64,000 bases of DNA from JANXPZ01 sp033853925 (GCA_033853925.1 JAWOLC010000022.1:1-64000); one strand, 5' to 3'. Shown: positions 32,183 through 41,096, counted from the first letter of the stretch. Notes: a model not told the origin generated them from the letters alone. Program-made: numbers and translations.

Positions 32183-32212
32183 TTGACCGTGGCGGAAGCC
32201 GCGGCCTACGAT
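32183..32212 (+). promoter_or_regulatory. candidate promoter of bshC-bshA
   Basis: TTGACC at 32183-32188, 18-base spacer, TACGAT at 32207-32212. Predicted leader of about 85 bases to GTG 32303. The surrounding 295-base gap shows no gene. Confidence 0.45.
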
Positions 32213-32302
32213 GCGGCCGCTCATGCGCGTCCATCGGCGGGTCTCCGCAGGCGTCCGGCGGCGCGTCTTCGCTCGGTCTGGCCGTGAAGGGGCTCGCCAC
32301 TC

Positions 32303-33934
32303 GTGACGCAGGATGTCCTCGACCGCTCGCTTCCGGTCCGCGCGCGCGTCACGCCCGGGCCCGAGGCCCCGTTCGACCGCCTCTTCGACCCCATCATCCA
32401 GGACCTCGTCGCCGACGGACCGCTGGCGCGCGAGTGCTTCGCCACGCGCTGGCGCACGGACGCGGACCTGGCCCGACTCGCCGAGGCGAAGCGCGCCCCC
32501 CTGGCGGCGCCGCTCGCGGCCGAGCTGACCGACTACCACCGCCGGCTCGGCGCCTCGGAGCGCTCCCTCGAGGCGCTCGGGCGGCTCGCGCGGGGCGAGG
32601 CCGTGTGCAGCGTGGCGGGCCAGCAGCCGGCCCCGCTGGGCGGGCCCCTCTACTCGCTGCACAAGGTCGCGACCGCGGCCGGCCTCGCCCGGGTCGTGAC
32701 CGAGCGCACGGGGGGAGCGTGCGTGCCCCTCTTCTGGATGCACGGCGAGGACTCCGACTTCGCCGAGATCCGCACCGCGACCTTCGCCGATCCGGAGCTG
32801 AACGTGCGCGAGCGGGCCCTGGCCGCGGAGGCGCACGCCACGGGCGGCCTCGTGGGCTCGATCCCCGCGACCGCGCTGGATCCGGTCGTGGACGAGGCCG
32901 TGCAGGCCTGGGGCGGGCTGCCCGCGCAGGCCGAGGCCGCCGAGCTGATGCGGGGAGCGCTCGGGCGCGCCCGCGATCTGGGAGAGGCGTTCAGCGCCCT
33001 GATGCTGGCCTTGTTCGCGGAGCAGGGCCTGGTGGTCGTGGACCCGCGGCTCCCGTCCTTTCGGGCCGCCGCGCGCCCCATCCTCGAGCGCTACCTGGCC
33101 CGTGGCGAGGCACTTTCGCGCGTGGCGCGGACGGCGGGCGCCTGGCTCGAGGAGCGCACGCGGCGGCGGCCGCTCGCCGACGCCGCACTGGAGTCGTTCG
33201 TCTTCGCGATCCGCGACGGCACGCGGCACAAGCTCACCCTGGCGGAGGCCCGCGCGCTCGCGCCCTCGGTGCCCCTCTCGCCCAGCGTCGCCCTCAGGCC
33301 CGTGGTGCAGGACGGCGTCTTCCCCACCGTGGCGATGGCCTGCGGGCCGGGCGAGACGGCCTACCTGGCGCAGCTCCGTGGCGTCTTCGCCGGCCTGGAG
33401 GTCGCAGCCGCCTGTCCCGTTCCGCGGCTCGGAGTCACCTGGCTGCCGCCGGCCGCCGTGTCCCTGCTCGACGCCTCGGGGGCCCAGCCCTGGGAGCTGG
33501 TGAGCGGCGCCGACGCCGTGCTGCGCAAGCTGGCCGAGCGCTCGCTGCCCGCCGAGGCGCACGCGGACCTGGAGCGGGCGCGAGCCGATGCGCTCCGCGG
33601 CCTGGAGCGCTTCGCGGCCTCGGCGCGCGCCGTGGACGCGAGCCTGCCGCAGCTCGTGGAGTCCGCGCGGGCCAAGGTGGACTATCAGTTCCAGCGGCTG
33701 CTCGAGGGCCTCGGCCACAAGGTCCGCCATCACCTCGAGCGCCAGCATCCGGAGTGGCTGCGGCTGCGCTACTACCTCCTGCCCGGCGACCGGCTGCAGG
33801 AGCGGCGGCTGGCCTCGCTCGAGATCGTGGCGTACCGCGGGCGCGCGGTCGTCCCGGCTCTGGTGGAGCAGGCCGCGGAGCATGCGCGCGAGCTGGTTCG
33901 GGGCGCCAACGACCATCTGCTCGTGGAGCTCTGA
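32303..33934 (+). CDS. bshC: Putative cysteine ligase BshC (bacillithiol synthesis)
   Basis: 543 residues, GTG start. BshC adds cysteine to GlcN-malate, the last step of bacillithiol synthesis. Family motifs are clear: VCSVAGQQPAPLGGPLYSLH (nucleotide-binding-like core), VPLFWMHGEDSDFAEI, LRPVVQDGVFPTVAMACGPG and ETAYLAQLRGVF. A long helical stretch near residues 400-500 is the coiled-coil domain. Usual length is about 540. Followed after 27 bases by bshA, giving a recognisable bacillithiol unit. bshB (deacetylase) is not in the window. Confidence 0.9.
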   Translation: MTQDVLDRSLPVRARVTPGPEAPFDRLFDPIIQDLVADGPLARECFATRWRTDADLARLAEAKRAPLAAPLAAELTDYHRRLGASERSLEALGRLARGEAVCSVAGQQPAPLGGPLYSLHKVATAAGLARVVTERTGGACVPLFWMHGEDSDFAEIRTATFADPELNVRERALAAEAHATGGLVGSIPATALDPVVDEAVQAWGGLPAQAEAAELMRGALGRARDLGEAFSALMLALFAEQGLVVVDPRLPSFRAAARPILERYLARGEALSRVARTAGAWLEERTRRRPLADAALESFVFAIRDGTRHKLTLAEARALAPSVPLSPSVALRPVVQDGVFPTVAMACGPGETAYLAQLRGVFAGLEVAAACPVPRLGVTWLPPAAVSLLDASGAQPWELVSGADAVLRKLAERSLPAEAHADLERARADALRGLERFAASARAVDASLPQLVESARAKVDYQFQRLLEGLGHKVRHHLERQHPEWLRLRYYLLPGDRLQERRLASLEIVAYRGRAVVPALVEQAAEHARELVRGANDHLLVEL

Positions 33935-33961
33935 GCGGGCTCGGCGTTCGGGAGGAGCGAG

Positions 33962-35173
33962 ATGAGCACGAGGAAGAGGCGCCGCGCGCGGCCCGCCGCC
34001 GGACGCCGCCGGACGGCGGCCGAGCCCGCCCGAGCGCCGCGCCTGGCGCGCCTCACGCCGCGCCGGCGCATCGGCATCACCTGCTACTCGCACTTCGGCG
34101 GCAGCGGCGTCGTGGCCACGGAGCTGGGGCTGGCGCTGGCCCGGCGCGGCTGGGACGTCCACTTCGTCGCCCACCGCCTGCCGTTTCGCCTCCGGCGCTT
34201 CGAGTCCAACGTCTTCTTCCACGAGGTGACGCCCGCGACCTATCCCGTGTTCGAGCAGCCCCCCAACAACCTGGCGCTGGCGACCAAGATGGTCGAGGTG
34301 GTGGAGAACCATGGGCTCGAGATCCTGCACGTGCACTACGCCATGCCGTTCGCCGCCAGCGCCTACCTGGCGCGCCAGCTCGTGCTGCCGCGCCAGCTGG
34401 GGGTGGTGACCACGCTGCACGGGACGGACATCACGGTGCTGGGGGTCGAGCCCGCCTTCTTCCGCGTCACCCAATTCAGCATCGAGTCGAGCGACCGGGT
34501 CACCGCCGTGAGCCGCTTCCTCGCCGACCGGGCGCGCGCGACGCTCAGCATCACCAAGCCCATCGAGGTCGTGTACAACTTCGTGGACCCCGAGGTGTTC
34601 ATCCCCCGGCGTCGCTCGGGGCTGCGCCTGGCCCCGCCGGAGACCCGGGTCCTGATGCACGCCTCCAACTTCCGGCCGGTCAAGAACATCCCGGTCGTGA
34701 TTCAGGTGTTTTCCGAAGTCCGGAAGCGCCTTCCGGCCAAGCTGGTCATGATCGGGGACGGACCGGAGAAGCCCGCGGCCGAGCAACTGGCCCGGGAGCT
34801 GGGGGTGGGGCGGGACGTACTCTTCCTCGGAAACCAGGATTGTATGGAGGAATTGCTCCCGTTGGCCGATGTCTTCCTATTGCCCAGCTCGTCCGAGAGC
34901 TTCGGCCTCGTCGCCCTCGAGGCGATGAGCGCCGAGGTGCCCGTGGTCGCCTCCAACATCGGGGGACTGCCCGAGGTCGTGCAGGAAGGGAGCACGGGCT
35001 TCCTCCACGACCCGGCGGACGTTCGGGGCTTCGTGGGGTCGGTGATGAAGCTGCTCGCCAACGAGAACCTGCGCCGCGTCATGGGCCGGCGCGCCCGGCA
35101 GATGGCCCGTGAGCGCTTCAGCGTGGACGACATGGTGGATCGCTACATTCAGGTCTACGACTCGCTGCGCTGA
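33962..35173 (+). CDS. bshA: N-acetyl-alpha-D-glucosaminyl L-malate synthase BshA
   Basis: 403 residues from ATG 33962 with GGAGGAGCGAG upstream. The first ~33 residues are a basic extension (RKRRRARPAAGRRR); the conserved chain starts at RIGITCYSHFGGSGVVATEL. GT4 glycosyltransferase making GlcNAc-malate from UDP-GlcNAc and L-malate. Motifs: FVAHRLPFRL, VHYAMPFAASAYLARQL, TTLHGTDITVLG, YNFVDPEVF, ASNFRPVKNIPVVI and PSSSESFGLVALEAMS (nucleotide-sugar Glu motif). The usual order is bshA first; here it follows bshC. It is 3 bases from the next gene. Confidence 0.92.
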   Translation: MSTRKRRRARPAAGRRRTAAEPARAPRLARLTPRRRIGITCYSHFGGSGVVATELGLALARRGWDVHFVAHRLPFRLRRFESNVFFHEVTPATYPVFEQPPNNLALATKMVEVVENHGLEILHVHYAMPFAASAYLARQLVLPRQLGVVTTLHGTDITVLGVEPAFFRVTQFSIESSDRVTAVSRFLADRARATLSITKPIEVVYNFVDPEVFIPRRRSGLRLAPPETRVLMHASNFRPVKNIPVVIQVFSEVRKRLPAKLVMIGDGPEKPAAEQLARELGVGRDVLFLGNQDCMEELLPLADVFLLPSSSESFGLVALEAMSAEVPVVASNIGGLPEVVQEGSTGFLHDPADVRGFVGSVMKLLANENLRRVMGRRARQMARERFSVDDMVDRYIQVYDSLR

Positions 35174-35176
35174 CAC

Positions 35177-36250
35177 ATGCTCGGACGACCGCGCAGGCTC
35201 GCCCTGCTCGCCGAAGGGCGCTTCACGCCCACGGACGCCAAGACCGCGGTGGGCGTGCTGCGCTACCGGCCACAGGAGGTGGCCGCCGTGATCGACTCGA
35301 CTCAGGCGGGACGCGACGCCGGCGACTGCGCGGGCGCGGGCGGCGGGATTCCCGTGGTCGCCGGCGTCGCCGCCGCCGCCGAGGCCGGAGCCGACAGCCT
35401 CCTCGTGGGCGTGGCGCCGCAGGGCGGCGAGCTGCCCGTCGCCTGGCGCGCCAGCGTGCTCGCGGCGCTCGAGCGCGGGTGGGACGTGCTCTCGGGGCTG
35501 CACGCGTTCCTCGCCGACGACCCCGAGTTCGCGGCGGCGGCCGCCCGCACGGGCGCCAGGCTGCTCGACGCGCGCCGCCCGCCGGCTCGCCGGCCGGTGG
35601 CCGCGGGGCGCGCCCGCGCGGTGGCCGCCGAGGTGGTGCTCACGGTCGGGAGCGACTGCAACGTGGGCAAGATGACGGCGGCGGTCGAGATCGTGCGCGC
35701 CCTCGAGAGCCTGGGCCAGCGCGCCGCCTTCGTCGCCACCGGCCAGACGGGCCTGTTCATCGCCGATGACGGCGTCGTGGTGGACGCCGTGCCCGCGGAC
35801 TTCGTGGCCGGCTTCTGCGAGGAGCTGGTGCTCGAGGCGGCGCGGACCGCGACGTTCGTGCTGGTCGAGGGACAGGGCGCGCTCCAGCATCCGGCCTACT
35901 CGGGGGTGGCCCTGGGCATCCTCCACGGCAGCTGCCCGTCGCGGCTCGTGCTCTGCCATCGCGCCGGACGCACGCACCTGCGGCTGACGGCCGCTCCGGG
36001 CGTCTTCCCGATCCCCAGCCTGTCCGAGCTGATCGAGGCGCACGAGCGGGCCGCGGGCTGGGTGCGGCCGGCGCGGGTGGTGGGCGTCGCGCTCAACACG
36101 ATCGACCTCGGCGAGGCCGAGGCGCGGGCCGCGTGCGCGGCGGCGGCACGCGAGACCGGCCTGCCCGCCACGGATCCCGTGCGCTTCGGGGCCCAGCCGC
36201 TGGCGGCGGCGCTCGTGGCGGGCCGGAGGGACCATGCGCCTGCGCTGTGA
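35177..36250 (+). CDS. DUF1611 / DgcN-like protein
   Basis: 357 residues from ATG 35177, three bases after bshA. DUF1611 fold: an N-terminal domain (LLAEGRFTPTDAKTAVGVLR, VIDSTQAGRDAG, PVVAGVAAAAEAGADSLLVG) and a C-terminal P-loop-like domain with TVGSDCNVGKMTAAVEI (about 155-171), VATGQTGLFIADDGV and LVEGQGALQHPAYSGV. Family members called DgcN are reported to act with DgcA in D-glutamate breakdown as N-acetyltransferase plus racemase. The next gene is a DgcA-like epimerase overlapping by 17 bases, so the pair is conserved. Whether D-Glu is the substrate here is inference. Confidence 0.8.
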   Translation: MLGRPRRLALLAEGRFTPTDAKTAVGVLRYRPQEVAAVIDSTQAGRDAGDCAGAGGGIPVVAGVAAAAEAGADSLLVGVAPQGGELPVAWRASVLAALERGWDVLSGLHAFLADDPEFAAAAARTGARLLDARRPPARRPVAAGRARAVAAEVVLTVGSDCNVGKMTAAVEIVRALESLGQRAAFVATGQTGLFIADDGVVVDAVPADFVAGFCEELVLEAARTATFVLVEGQGALQHPAYSGVALGILHGSCPSRLVLCHRAGRTHLRLTAAPGVFPIPSLSELIEAHERAAGWVRPARVVGVALNTIDLGEAEARAACAAAARETGLPATDPVRFGAQPLAAALVAGRRDHAPAL

Positions 36251-37256
36251 GCCGCTCGACCTCGAGACCACGTACGAGTTCCGCATCGCCGTGGGCGCCC
36301 GGCGGCGGCACGAGAACCTGCGGGTCCGGCTGGAGCACGAGGGCCTCGAAGGTCTGGGCGAGGCCGCGCCGGCGCGCTACTACGGCGAGAGCCGCGCGCT
36401 GGCCGAGGCGGCGCTGGCCGCCTGGGCTCCCCATCTCGGCGAGGACCCGTTCGCGCTCGAGGCGCTGGAGACGCGTCTGGACTCGGTGCTGGCCGGGCAG
36501 TGGGCGGCGCGGGCCGCGCTGGACATGGCCCTGCACGACTGGATCGGCAGGAAGCTGGGCCTGCCGGTCTGGCGGCTCCTCGGGCTGGACGCGGCGGCGA
36601 CGCCGCTCTCCTGCGTCACCCTGGGCATGGCGCCGGCCGCGGAGATGGAGGAGAAGCTCGAGGCCGTGCGCGAGTTCCCGCTCCTCAAGGTGAAGCTCGG
36701 CGGACCGGGCGACGTCGACAATCTGCGCCGGATCCGCCGGGGCTACGCCGGTAAGCTCCAGGTGGACGCCAACACCGCCTGGAGCCCCGCGGAGGCGGTG
36801 CGCGTGCTGCGGGAGATCGAGCCGCTGGGGATCGAGCTCGTGGAGCAGCCGGTCCCGCGCGAGGACCTGGACGGGCTGCGCTGGGTGCGCGAGCGGAGCG
36901 GGATCCCGGTCTTCGCCGACGAGAGCGCGCATCGCCTGCCGGACCTCGGCAACCTGGCGGGGCGGGTGGACGGCGTGAACCTCAAGATCATGAAGACCGG
37001 CGGGCTGCGCGAGATGCTGCGCATGATCCACGCGGCGCGCGCGCTGGGCCTCCGCGTCATGCTCGGCTCGATGGTGGAGTCGAGCCTGGCCCTCTCGGCC
37101 GCGGCCCAGCTCGCCCCGCTGGCTGACTATCTCGACCTCGACGGCCACTGGCTCCTGCGGGACGACCCGTACGACGGAGCCCCGCGCGAACGGGGCGTGA
37201 TCGCCCTGGGCGAGCGGCCGGGGCTCGGCGTGGCCCCGGCGGAGCGGAGACCATGA
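36234..37256 (+). CDS. Dipeptide epimerase / N-acyl-amino-acid racemase-like (DgcA-like)
   Basis: 340 residues, enolase superfamily, muconate-lactonizing subgroup. The capping domain is residues ~1-120. The barrel has KVKLGGPGDVDN with the first catalytic Lys, LQVDANTAW (metal Asp), IELVEQPVPRED (metal Glu), VFADESAHRL (metal Asp/Glu) and NLKIMKTGGL with the second catalytic Lys. This K...K arrangement indicates 1,1-proton-transfer racemisation at an amino-acid alpha carbon. Substrates in the family include L-Ala-D/L-Glu and N-acetyl-D-Glu, so the gene fits cell-wall peptide or D-glutamate recycling. It overlaps DUF1611 by 17 bases and the kinase gene by 4. Confidence 0.88.
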   Translation: MRLRCEPLDLETTYEFRIAVGARRRHENLRVRLEHEGLEGLGEAAPARYYGESRALAEAALAAWAPHLGEDPFALEALETRLDSVLAGQWAARAALDMALHDWIGRKLGLPVWRLLGLDAAATPLSCVTLGMAPAAEMEEKLEAVREFPLLKVKLGGPGDVDNLRRIRRGYAGKLQVDANTAWSPAEAVRVLREIEPLGIELVEQPVPREDLDGLRWVRERSGIPVFADESAHRLPDLGNLAGRVDGVNLKIMKTGGLREMLRMIHAARALGLRVMLGSMVESSLALSAAAQLAPLADYLDLDGHWLLRDDPYDGAPRERGVIALGERPGLGVAPAERRP

Positions 37257-38689
37257 GCCGCCGGCTCGCGACCTACGTCGTGGGCGTGGGCCTGGTCGCC
37301 GCCGTCCTGCTCGGCCTCAGCGTGCCGACCGAGCTGGAGAGCCTGTGGGGGCACTACCTCGCCTGGGTGGTGATCTGCGTCCTCTCCGAGATCATGTGGC
37401 TGAACACGATCTCCGGCCAGGGGACCTGGAGCCTGTCCTCGAGCGCGACCCTGGCCGGGGTGATGCTGTGGGGCCCGGCCCCCGCCACCTGGATCGCCGC
37501 CCTGAGCACCGTGCTCGCCGAGTTCACCGTGCTGCGCAAGCCCTGGACCCGCGCCTGGTTCAACGGCGCGCAGATGGCCGTGACCGTGTGGGCGGCCGGC
37601 GGCGTCTTCGCCCTGCTGGGCGGAGCGCCGGCGGGACTGCACCGGCTGGTGGTGGCCGACGTCCGTGCGGGCCAGATGCTGGCGCTGCGCCTGGTCCCGG
37701 CCACGCTCGCTCTGTTCGTCGTCTTCCTGCTCGTGAACCGGGCGCTGGTGGCGGTGGCCGTGGCCTGGTCCACGGATCGCCGGTACGGGCGGGTGCTGCG
37801 CGAGGACTGGTTCTACGCCGAGCGCCTGCTCGAGGACGGCGCGGCCTTCCTCCTCGCGCCCCTCATGGTGATCTCCTACCAGGCGATCGGGTACGCGGGC
37901 GTGGCGCTCTTCTACGCGCCGCTCTTCATGATCTACGAATCGGGGCGCCGCTTCGTGCAGCTCCGCCAGGCGCAGAACCAGATGATCCACACCGAGCGCC
38001 TGGCGGCGAAGGGCGAGATGGCCGCCGAGATCGGGCACGAGCTGCGCACCCAGCTCTCGGCCATCAGCGGCCACGCGCAGATGCTCCTCAAGGACGCCGA
38101 GCGCCGGATCTTCGAGCACGTGGAGCGCCGCGCCCGCATCATCATCGAGCAGTCGCGGCGCATGGAGGCGATGGCCAAGGGGCTGATGGACTTCTCGCGG
38201 GCCGAGCTGAACGTCGAGCGCGTGGACCTGAACGCGCTGATCCAGCGCTCCATCGAGTTCGTGCGCACGCAGAACCGCTTCGACGGCGTGGAGTGGGACC
38301 TCCGCCTGTCCGAGCAGGTGCCGGCGCTCCACGGCGACCCCGGCCAGCTCCAGCAGGTCCTGCTGAACCTGTTCGTGAACGCCGCCGACGCCATGAAGGA
38401 GCGCCCCACGGCGCGCAAGGTGATCGGGATCACCAGCTCGGTGGACGAGCGCGGGCGCCTGACGCGCATCGTCGTCACGGACACGGGGCCGGGCATCCCG
38501 GCGCCGAACCTGACGCGCGTCTTCGAGCCCCACTTCACCACCAAGGTCGAGGGCCACGGCTTCGGGCTCTCCACGTCCTACCGCATCGTCACGAACCACG
38601 GCGGGCGCATCACCGTCGAGAGCCCGCCCGGCCAGGGCGCCTGCTTCACGATCACGATCCCCGTGAACGGGCCGGGAGGCTGGGGCTGA
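37253..38689 (+). CDS. Membrane sensor histidine kinase (orphan)
   Basis: 478 residues from ATG 37253 (4-base overlap). The first ~240 residues are membrane helices with short loops (VVGVGLVAAVLLGLS, WVVICVLSEIMWLN, LALFVVFLLVNRALVAVAVA, LLAPLMVISYQAIGYAGVAL). HisKA domain begins with EMAAEIGHELRTQLSAISGH, the phosphorylated His in the H-box. ATPase domain: LNLFVNAADAMKE (N-box), DTGPGIPAPN (G1), FEPHFTTKVEGHGFGLSTSY. No response regulator is next to it, and the input signal is unknown. The HAMP-less multi-helix sensor resembles MASE-like modules. Ends 8 bases before rsgA. Confidence 0.9.
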   Translation: MSRRLATYVVGVGLVAAVLLGLSVPTELESLWGHYLAWVVICVLSEIMWLNTISGQGTWSLSSSATLAGVMLWGPAPATWIAALSTVLAEFTVLRKPWTRAWFNGAQMAVTVWAAGGVFALLGGAPAGLHRLVVADVRAGQMLALRLVPATLALFVVFLLVNRALVAVAVAWSTDRRYGRVLREDWFYAERLLEDGAAFLLAPLMVISYQAIGYAGVALFYAPLFMIYESGRRFVQLRQAQNQMIHTERLAAKGEMAAEIGHELRTQLSAISGHAQMLLKDAERRIFEHVERRARIIIEQSRRMEAMAKGLMDFSRAELNVERVDLNALIQRSIEFVRTQNRFDGVEWDLRLSEQVPALHGDPGQLQQVLLNLFVNAADAMKERPTARKVIGITSSVDERGRLTRIVVTDTGPGIPAPNLTRVFEPHFTTKVEGHGFGLSTSYRIVTNHGGRITVESPPGQGACFTITIPVNGPGGWG

Positions 38690-38697
38690 TCCCGACC

Positions 38698-39684
38698 TTG
38701 CGCTGGGCGGCGGTCGCGCGGGTGGACTTCGGCGGCTGCGTGCTGCTCACGGCGGAGGGCGAGCTGCTCCCGGCCACGGTGCGAGGCCGCCTGATGGGGC
38801 CGCGCAAGGCGCTGGGCAACGCCGTGGTGGTGGGGGATCAGGTGGGGCTGCGCCGCGAGGCGGCGCGGGCCGTCGTGGACGAGGTCCAGCTGCGCCGCGA
38901 GGCGGCGCGGGCCGTCGTGGACGAGGTCCAGCCGCGCCGCAACGCCTTCTCGCGGCGGGCGGCGGGGGAGCCGCCCCAGGAGCAGGTGGTGGCCGCGAAC
39001 CTGGACCAGGTCGTGCTCGTGACCTCGCTCGCCCAGCCCGACTTCAGCGCCGGACTCGCCGATCGCGTGCTCGCCCAGGCCGAGCACGCCGGCATCCCCG
39101 CGCGGCTCGTCCTGAACAAGACCGACCTGGGCGATCCGCCCGCGGCGCGCGCGCTGCTCACCGAATACGAGCGCGCGGACGTGCCCTGCCACGCGATCTC
39201 GGCCACGCGCGGCAGCGGGCTCGAGGTGCTGCGCCACGCCCTCCTCGGCCGCCGCTCGCTGTTCGTGGGCCACTCGGGCGTGGGGAAGAGCACGCTGCTC
39301 AACGCCCTGGTGCCGGGCCTCGAGCTGCTCGAGGGGGCGGTCAACGAGAAGACCGGGCGCGGTCGCCACACCACCACGGCGGCCATCCTGGTGCGCCCCG
39401 AGCCCGGCTTCGAGCTGATCGACACGCCGGGCGTGCGCGGCTTCGGGCTGTGGGGTGTGGGCTCGCGCGATCTCGAGCAGGCCTACACGGAGTTCCGGCG
39501 CTATCTCGGGCTCTGCCGCTTCAGCGACTGCCGGCACGATACCGAGCCGGGCTGCGCCCTGCACGCGGCCCTGGAGGTGGGCGAGATCTCGCGCCTGCGC
39601 TTCGAGTCGTTCCTCAAGCTGAGAGCGGAGCTGGAAGAGGAGGAGGGCCCGGCCGAGTCCCGGACCCGCCGGACGAAGGCCTAG
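38698..39684 (+). CDS. rsgA: Ribosome small-subunit GTPase RsgA with internal duplication
   Basis: 328 residues from TTG 38698, chosen because GGGAGG lies upstream at 38674-38679 and no ATG fits; the start is uncertain. RsgA is a circularly permuted GTPase in 30S maturation. Order: OB-fold (~1-95), G4 LNKTDLG, G1 GHSGVGKSTLLNAL, the G2 threonines RHTTTAA, G3 DTPGVRGFG, then the zinc motif CRFSDCRHDTEPGC. The OB domain contains LRREAARAVVDEVQ twice in succession, from a 42-bp exact tandem repeat (38848-38931); other RsgA proteins have one copy leading into PRRNAFSRR. A weak CCTCCG-TCG-CGGAGG hairpin follows the stop. Confidence 0.9.
   Translation: MRWAAVARVDFGGCVLLTAEGELLPATVRGRLMGPRKALGNAVVVGDQVGLRREAARAVVDEVQLRREAARAVVDEVQPRRNAFSRRAAGEPPQEQVVAANLDQVVLVTSLAQPDFSAGLADRVLAQAEHAGIPARLVLNKTDLGDPPAARALLTEYERADVPCHAISATRGSGLEVLRHALLGRRSLFVGHSGVGKSTLLNALVPGLELLEGAVNEKTGRGRHTTTAAILVRPEPGFELIDTPGVRGFGLWGVGSRDLEQAYTEFRRYLGLCRFSDCRHDTEPGCALHAALEVGEISRLRFESFLKLRAELEEEEGPAESRTRRTKA
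38848..38931 (+). repeat. 42-bp exact tandem duplication inside rsgA
   Basis: Units 38848-38889 and 38890-38931 are identical. Each encodes LRREAARAVVDEVQ, so the frame is kept and 14 residues are added to the OB-fold. Zero divergence suggests a recent slippage or unequal-recombination event, or an assembly duplication. Confidence 0.9.
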
Positions 39685-39836
39685 CCGGGACTACTCTTCC
39701 TCCGTCGCGGAGGGGCCAGAGGGCCCTTGCCGCAGGGGGTTCATGAATCGTCCCGCTGGCTCGGGCGTCTGCGCGCCGGCGCCCCCCGGCGAGCGGCCGG
39801 ACGACGGCGCGAGGCCGTGTCGGCCGGCCGCGTCGC

Positions 39837-39866
39837 TTGACGCCACGAGACAAAGCGCGCTTGATA
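39837..39866 (+). promoter_or_regulatory. candidate promoter of the threonine synthase gene
   Basis: TTGACG at 39837-39842, 18-base spacer, TTGATA at 39861-39866, 9 bases before ATG 39876. The -10 is a poor match; the strong -35 and the placement support it. Confidence 0.35.
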
Positions 39867-39875
39867 GGCGCGCTC

Positions 39876-41096
39876 ATGGGCTCCTCGGCGTTCAATCCGA
39901 ACCTCGCGGCCCTCGACTGCCCGGCCTGCGGGGGCTCCTGCGACCTCGCCACGCCCCGCTCCGTGTGTCCCGCCTGCGGGCAGCCGCTGGTCGCGCGTTA
40001 CGACCTGGCGCGCATCCGCGCCGAGACGCCGCGCGATTCGCTCTCCCGCCACGGCAGCGATCTCTGGCGCTACCGGGCCGTGCTCCCCTTCGCCGCCGAG
40101 TTCCGCGCCGTGCGTCTGGGAGAGGGCGGCACGCCGCTCCTGCCGCTGCCCCGGCTCGCGCGCGACCTCGGGCTCGGCGAGCTGTGGCTGAAGGAGGAGT
40201 CGCCGAACCCCACGCAGTCGTTCAAGGCCCGCGGCCTCGCCCTGGCGGTGAACGGGGCGGTGGCCTTCGGCAAGCGAGCGATCGCGCTCCCCTCGGCGGG
40301 AAACGCGGGCAGCGCCGCCGCCGCCTACGCGGCGGCGGCAGGCCTCCGCTGTCGCATCGCCGTGCCCGAGGACACGCCGGAGGCCTTCGTGCTCGAGCAG
40401 CGCGCCTTCGGCGCCGAGGTGCGCCTGGTTCCCGGCACGATCTCCGACGCCGGCAAGACGCTGGCCGCGTGGGCGCCGGGGCCCGAGTGGTGGAACGTGG
40501 CCACCTTCAAGGAGCCGTTCCGCCTCGAGGGGAAGAAGACGCTCGGCTACGAGATCGCCGAGCAATCGGGCTGGCGGCTGCCGGAAGTCATCCTCTATCC
40601 TACCGGCGGCGGCACGGGGCTCGTGGGCATGTGGCGGGCGTTTCTCGAGCTGAAGGAGCTGGGCTGGGCCTCCGGCCCGCTGCCCCGTCTCGTGGCCGTG
40701 CAGACGCGCGGCTGCGCTCCCGTGGTGCGCGCCTACGCGGACGGAGCGGCGACGGCCACGCCGTGGCAGGACGCCCGCACGCTGGCCAGCGGGCTGCGCG
40801 TGCCCGCGCCCTTCGCGGACCGCCTCATCCTCCGCGCGCTGCGCGAGAGCGGCGGCACGGCGGTCGCGGTGGCGGAGGAGGAGATGCTGGACGGCATGCT
40901 CGAGCTGGCGGCGAGCGAGGGCTGCTTCGCCTGCCCGGAGGGCGGCGCCACGGTGGCGGCGCTCCGCCAGCTCCGGCGCAGCGGCGAGATCGGGGCGGCC
41001 GACCGGGTCGTGATCTACGACACGGGCAGCGGCCTCAAGTACCCCGAGGCCTGGCGCGCGGCCCTGGCCCGGCGGGGAGCGGAGGAGCGGGCGTGA
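39876..41096 (+). CDS. thrC: Threonine synthase-like PLP enzyme
   Basis: 406 residues from ATG 39876; a TTG at 39837 is in frame but coincides with the proposed -35. Converts O-phosphohomoserine to threonine. An N-terminal zinc-ribbon-like segment (DCPACGGSCD ... CPACGQPLVARYDL) is followed by the beta-family PLP fold: GEGGTPLLPLPRLA, ESPNPTQSFKARGLALAV (PLP Lys), LPSAGNAGSAAAAYAAAAG (phosphate loop), YPTGGGTGLVGMWRAF and GSGLKYPEAW. Threonine synthase is the best match; the zinc-ribbon type also includes related lyases. Its stop overlaps the NfeD-family gene, an unusual partner. Confidence 0.85.
   Translation: MGSSAFNPNLAALDCPACGGSCDLATPRSVCPACGQPLVARYDLARIRAETPRDSLSRHGSDLWRYRAVLPFAAEFRAVRLGEGGTPLLPLPRLARDLGLGELWLKEESPNPTQSFKARGLALAVNGAVAFGKRAIALPSAGNAGSAAAAYAAAAGLRCRIAVPEDTPEAFVLEQRAFGAEVRLVPGTISDAGKTLAAWAPGPEWWNVATFKEPFRLEGKKTLGYEIAEQSGWRLPEVILYPTGGGTGLVGMWRAFLELKELGWASGPLPRLVAVQTRGCAPVVRAYADGAATATPWQDARTLASGLRVPAPFADRLILRALRESGGTAVAVAEEEMLDGMLELAASEGCFACPEGGATVAALRQLRRSGEIGAADRVVIYDTGSGLKYPEAWRAALARRGAEERA

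Noticed and set aside
30713..34786. Very long open frame on the minus strand (over 1300 codons)
   Set aside because: Antisense to murJ, bshC and bshA and only open because of the high GC; the sense genes have full family motifs, while the antisense translation is low-complexity Arg/Gly/His-rich.
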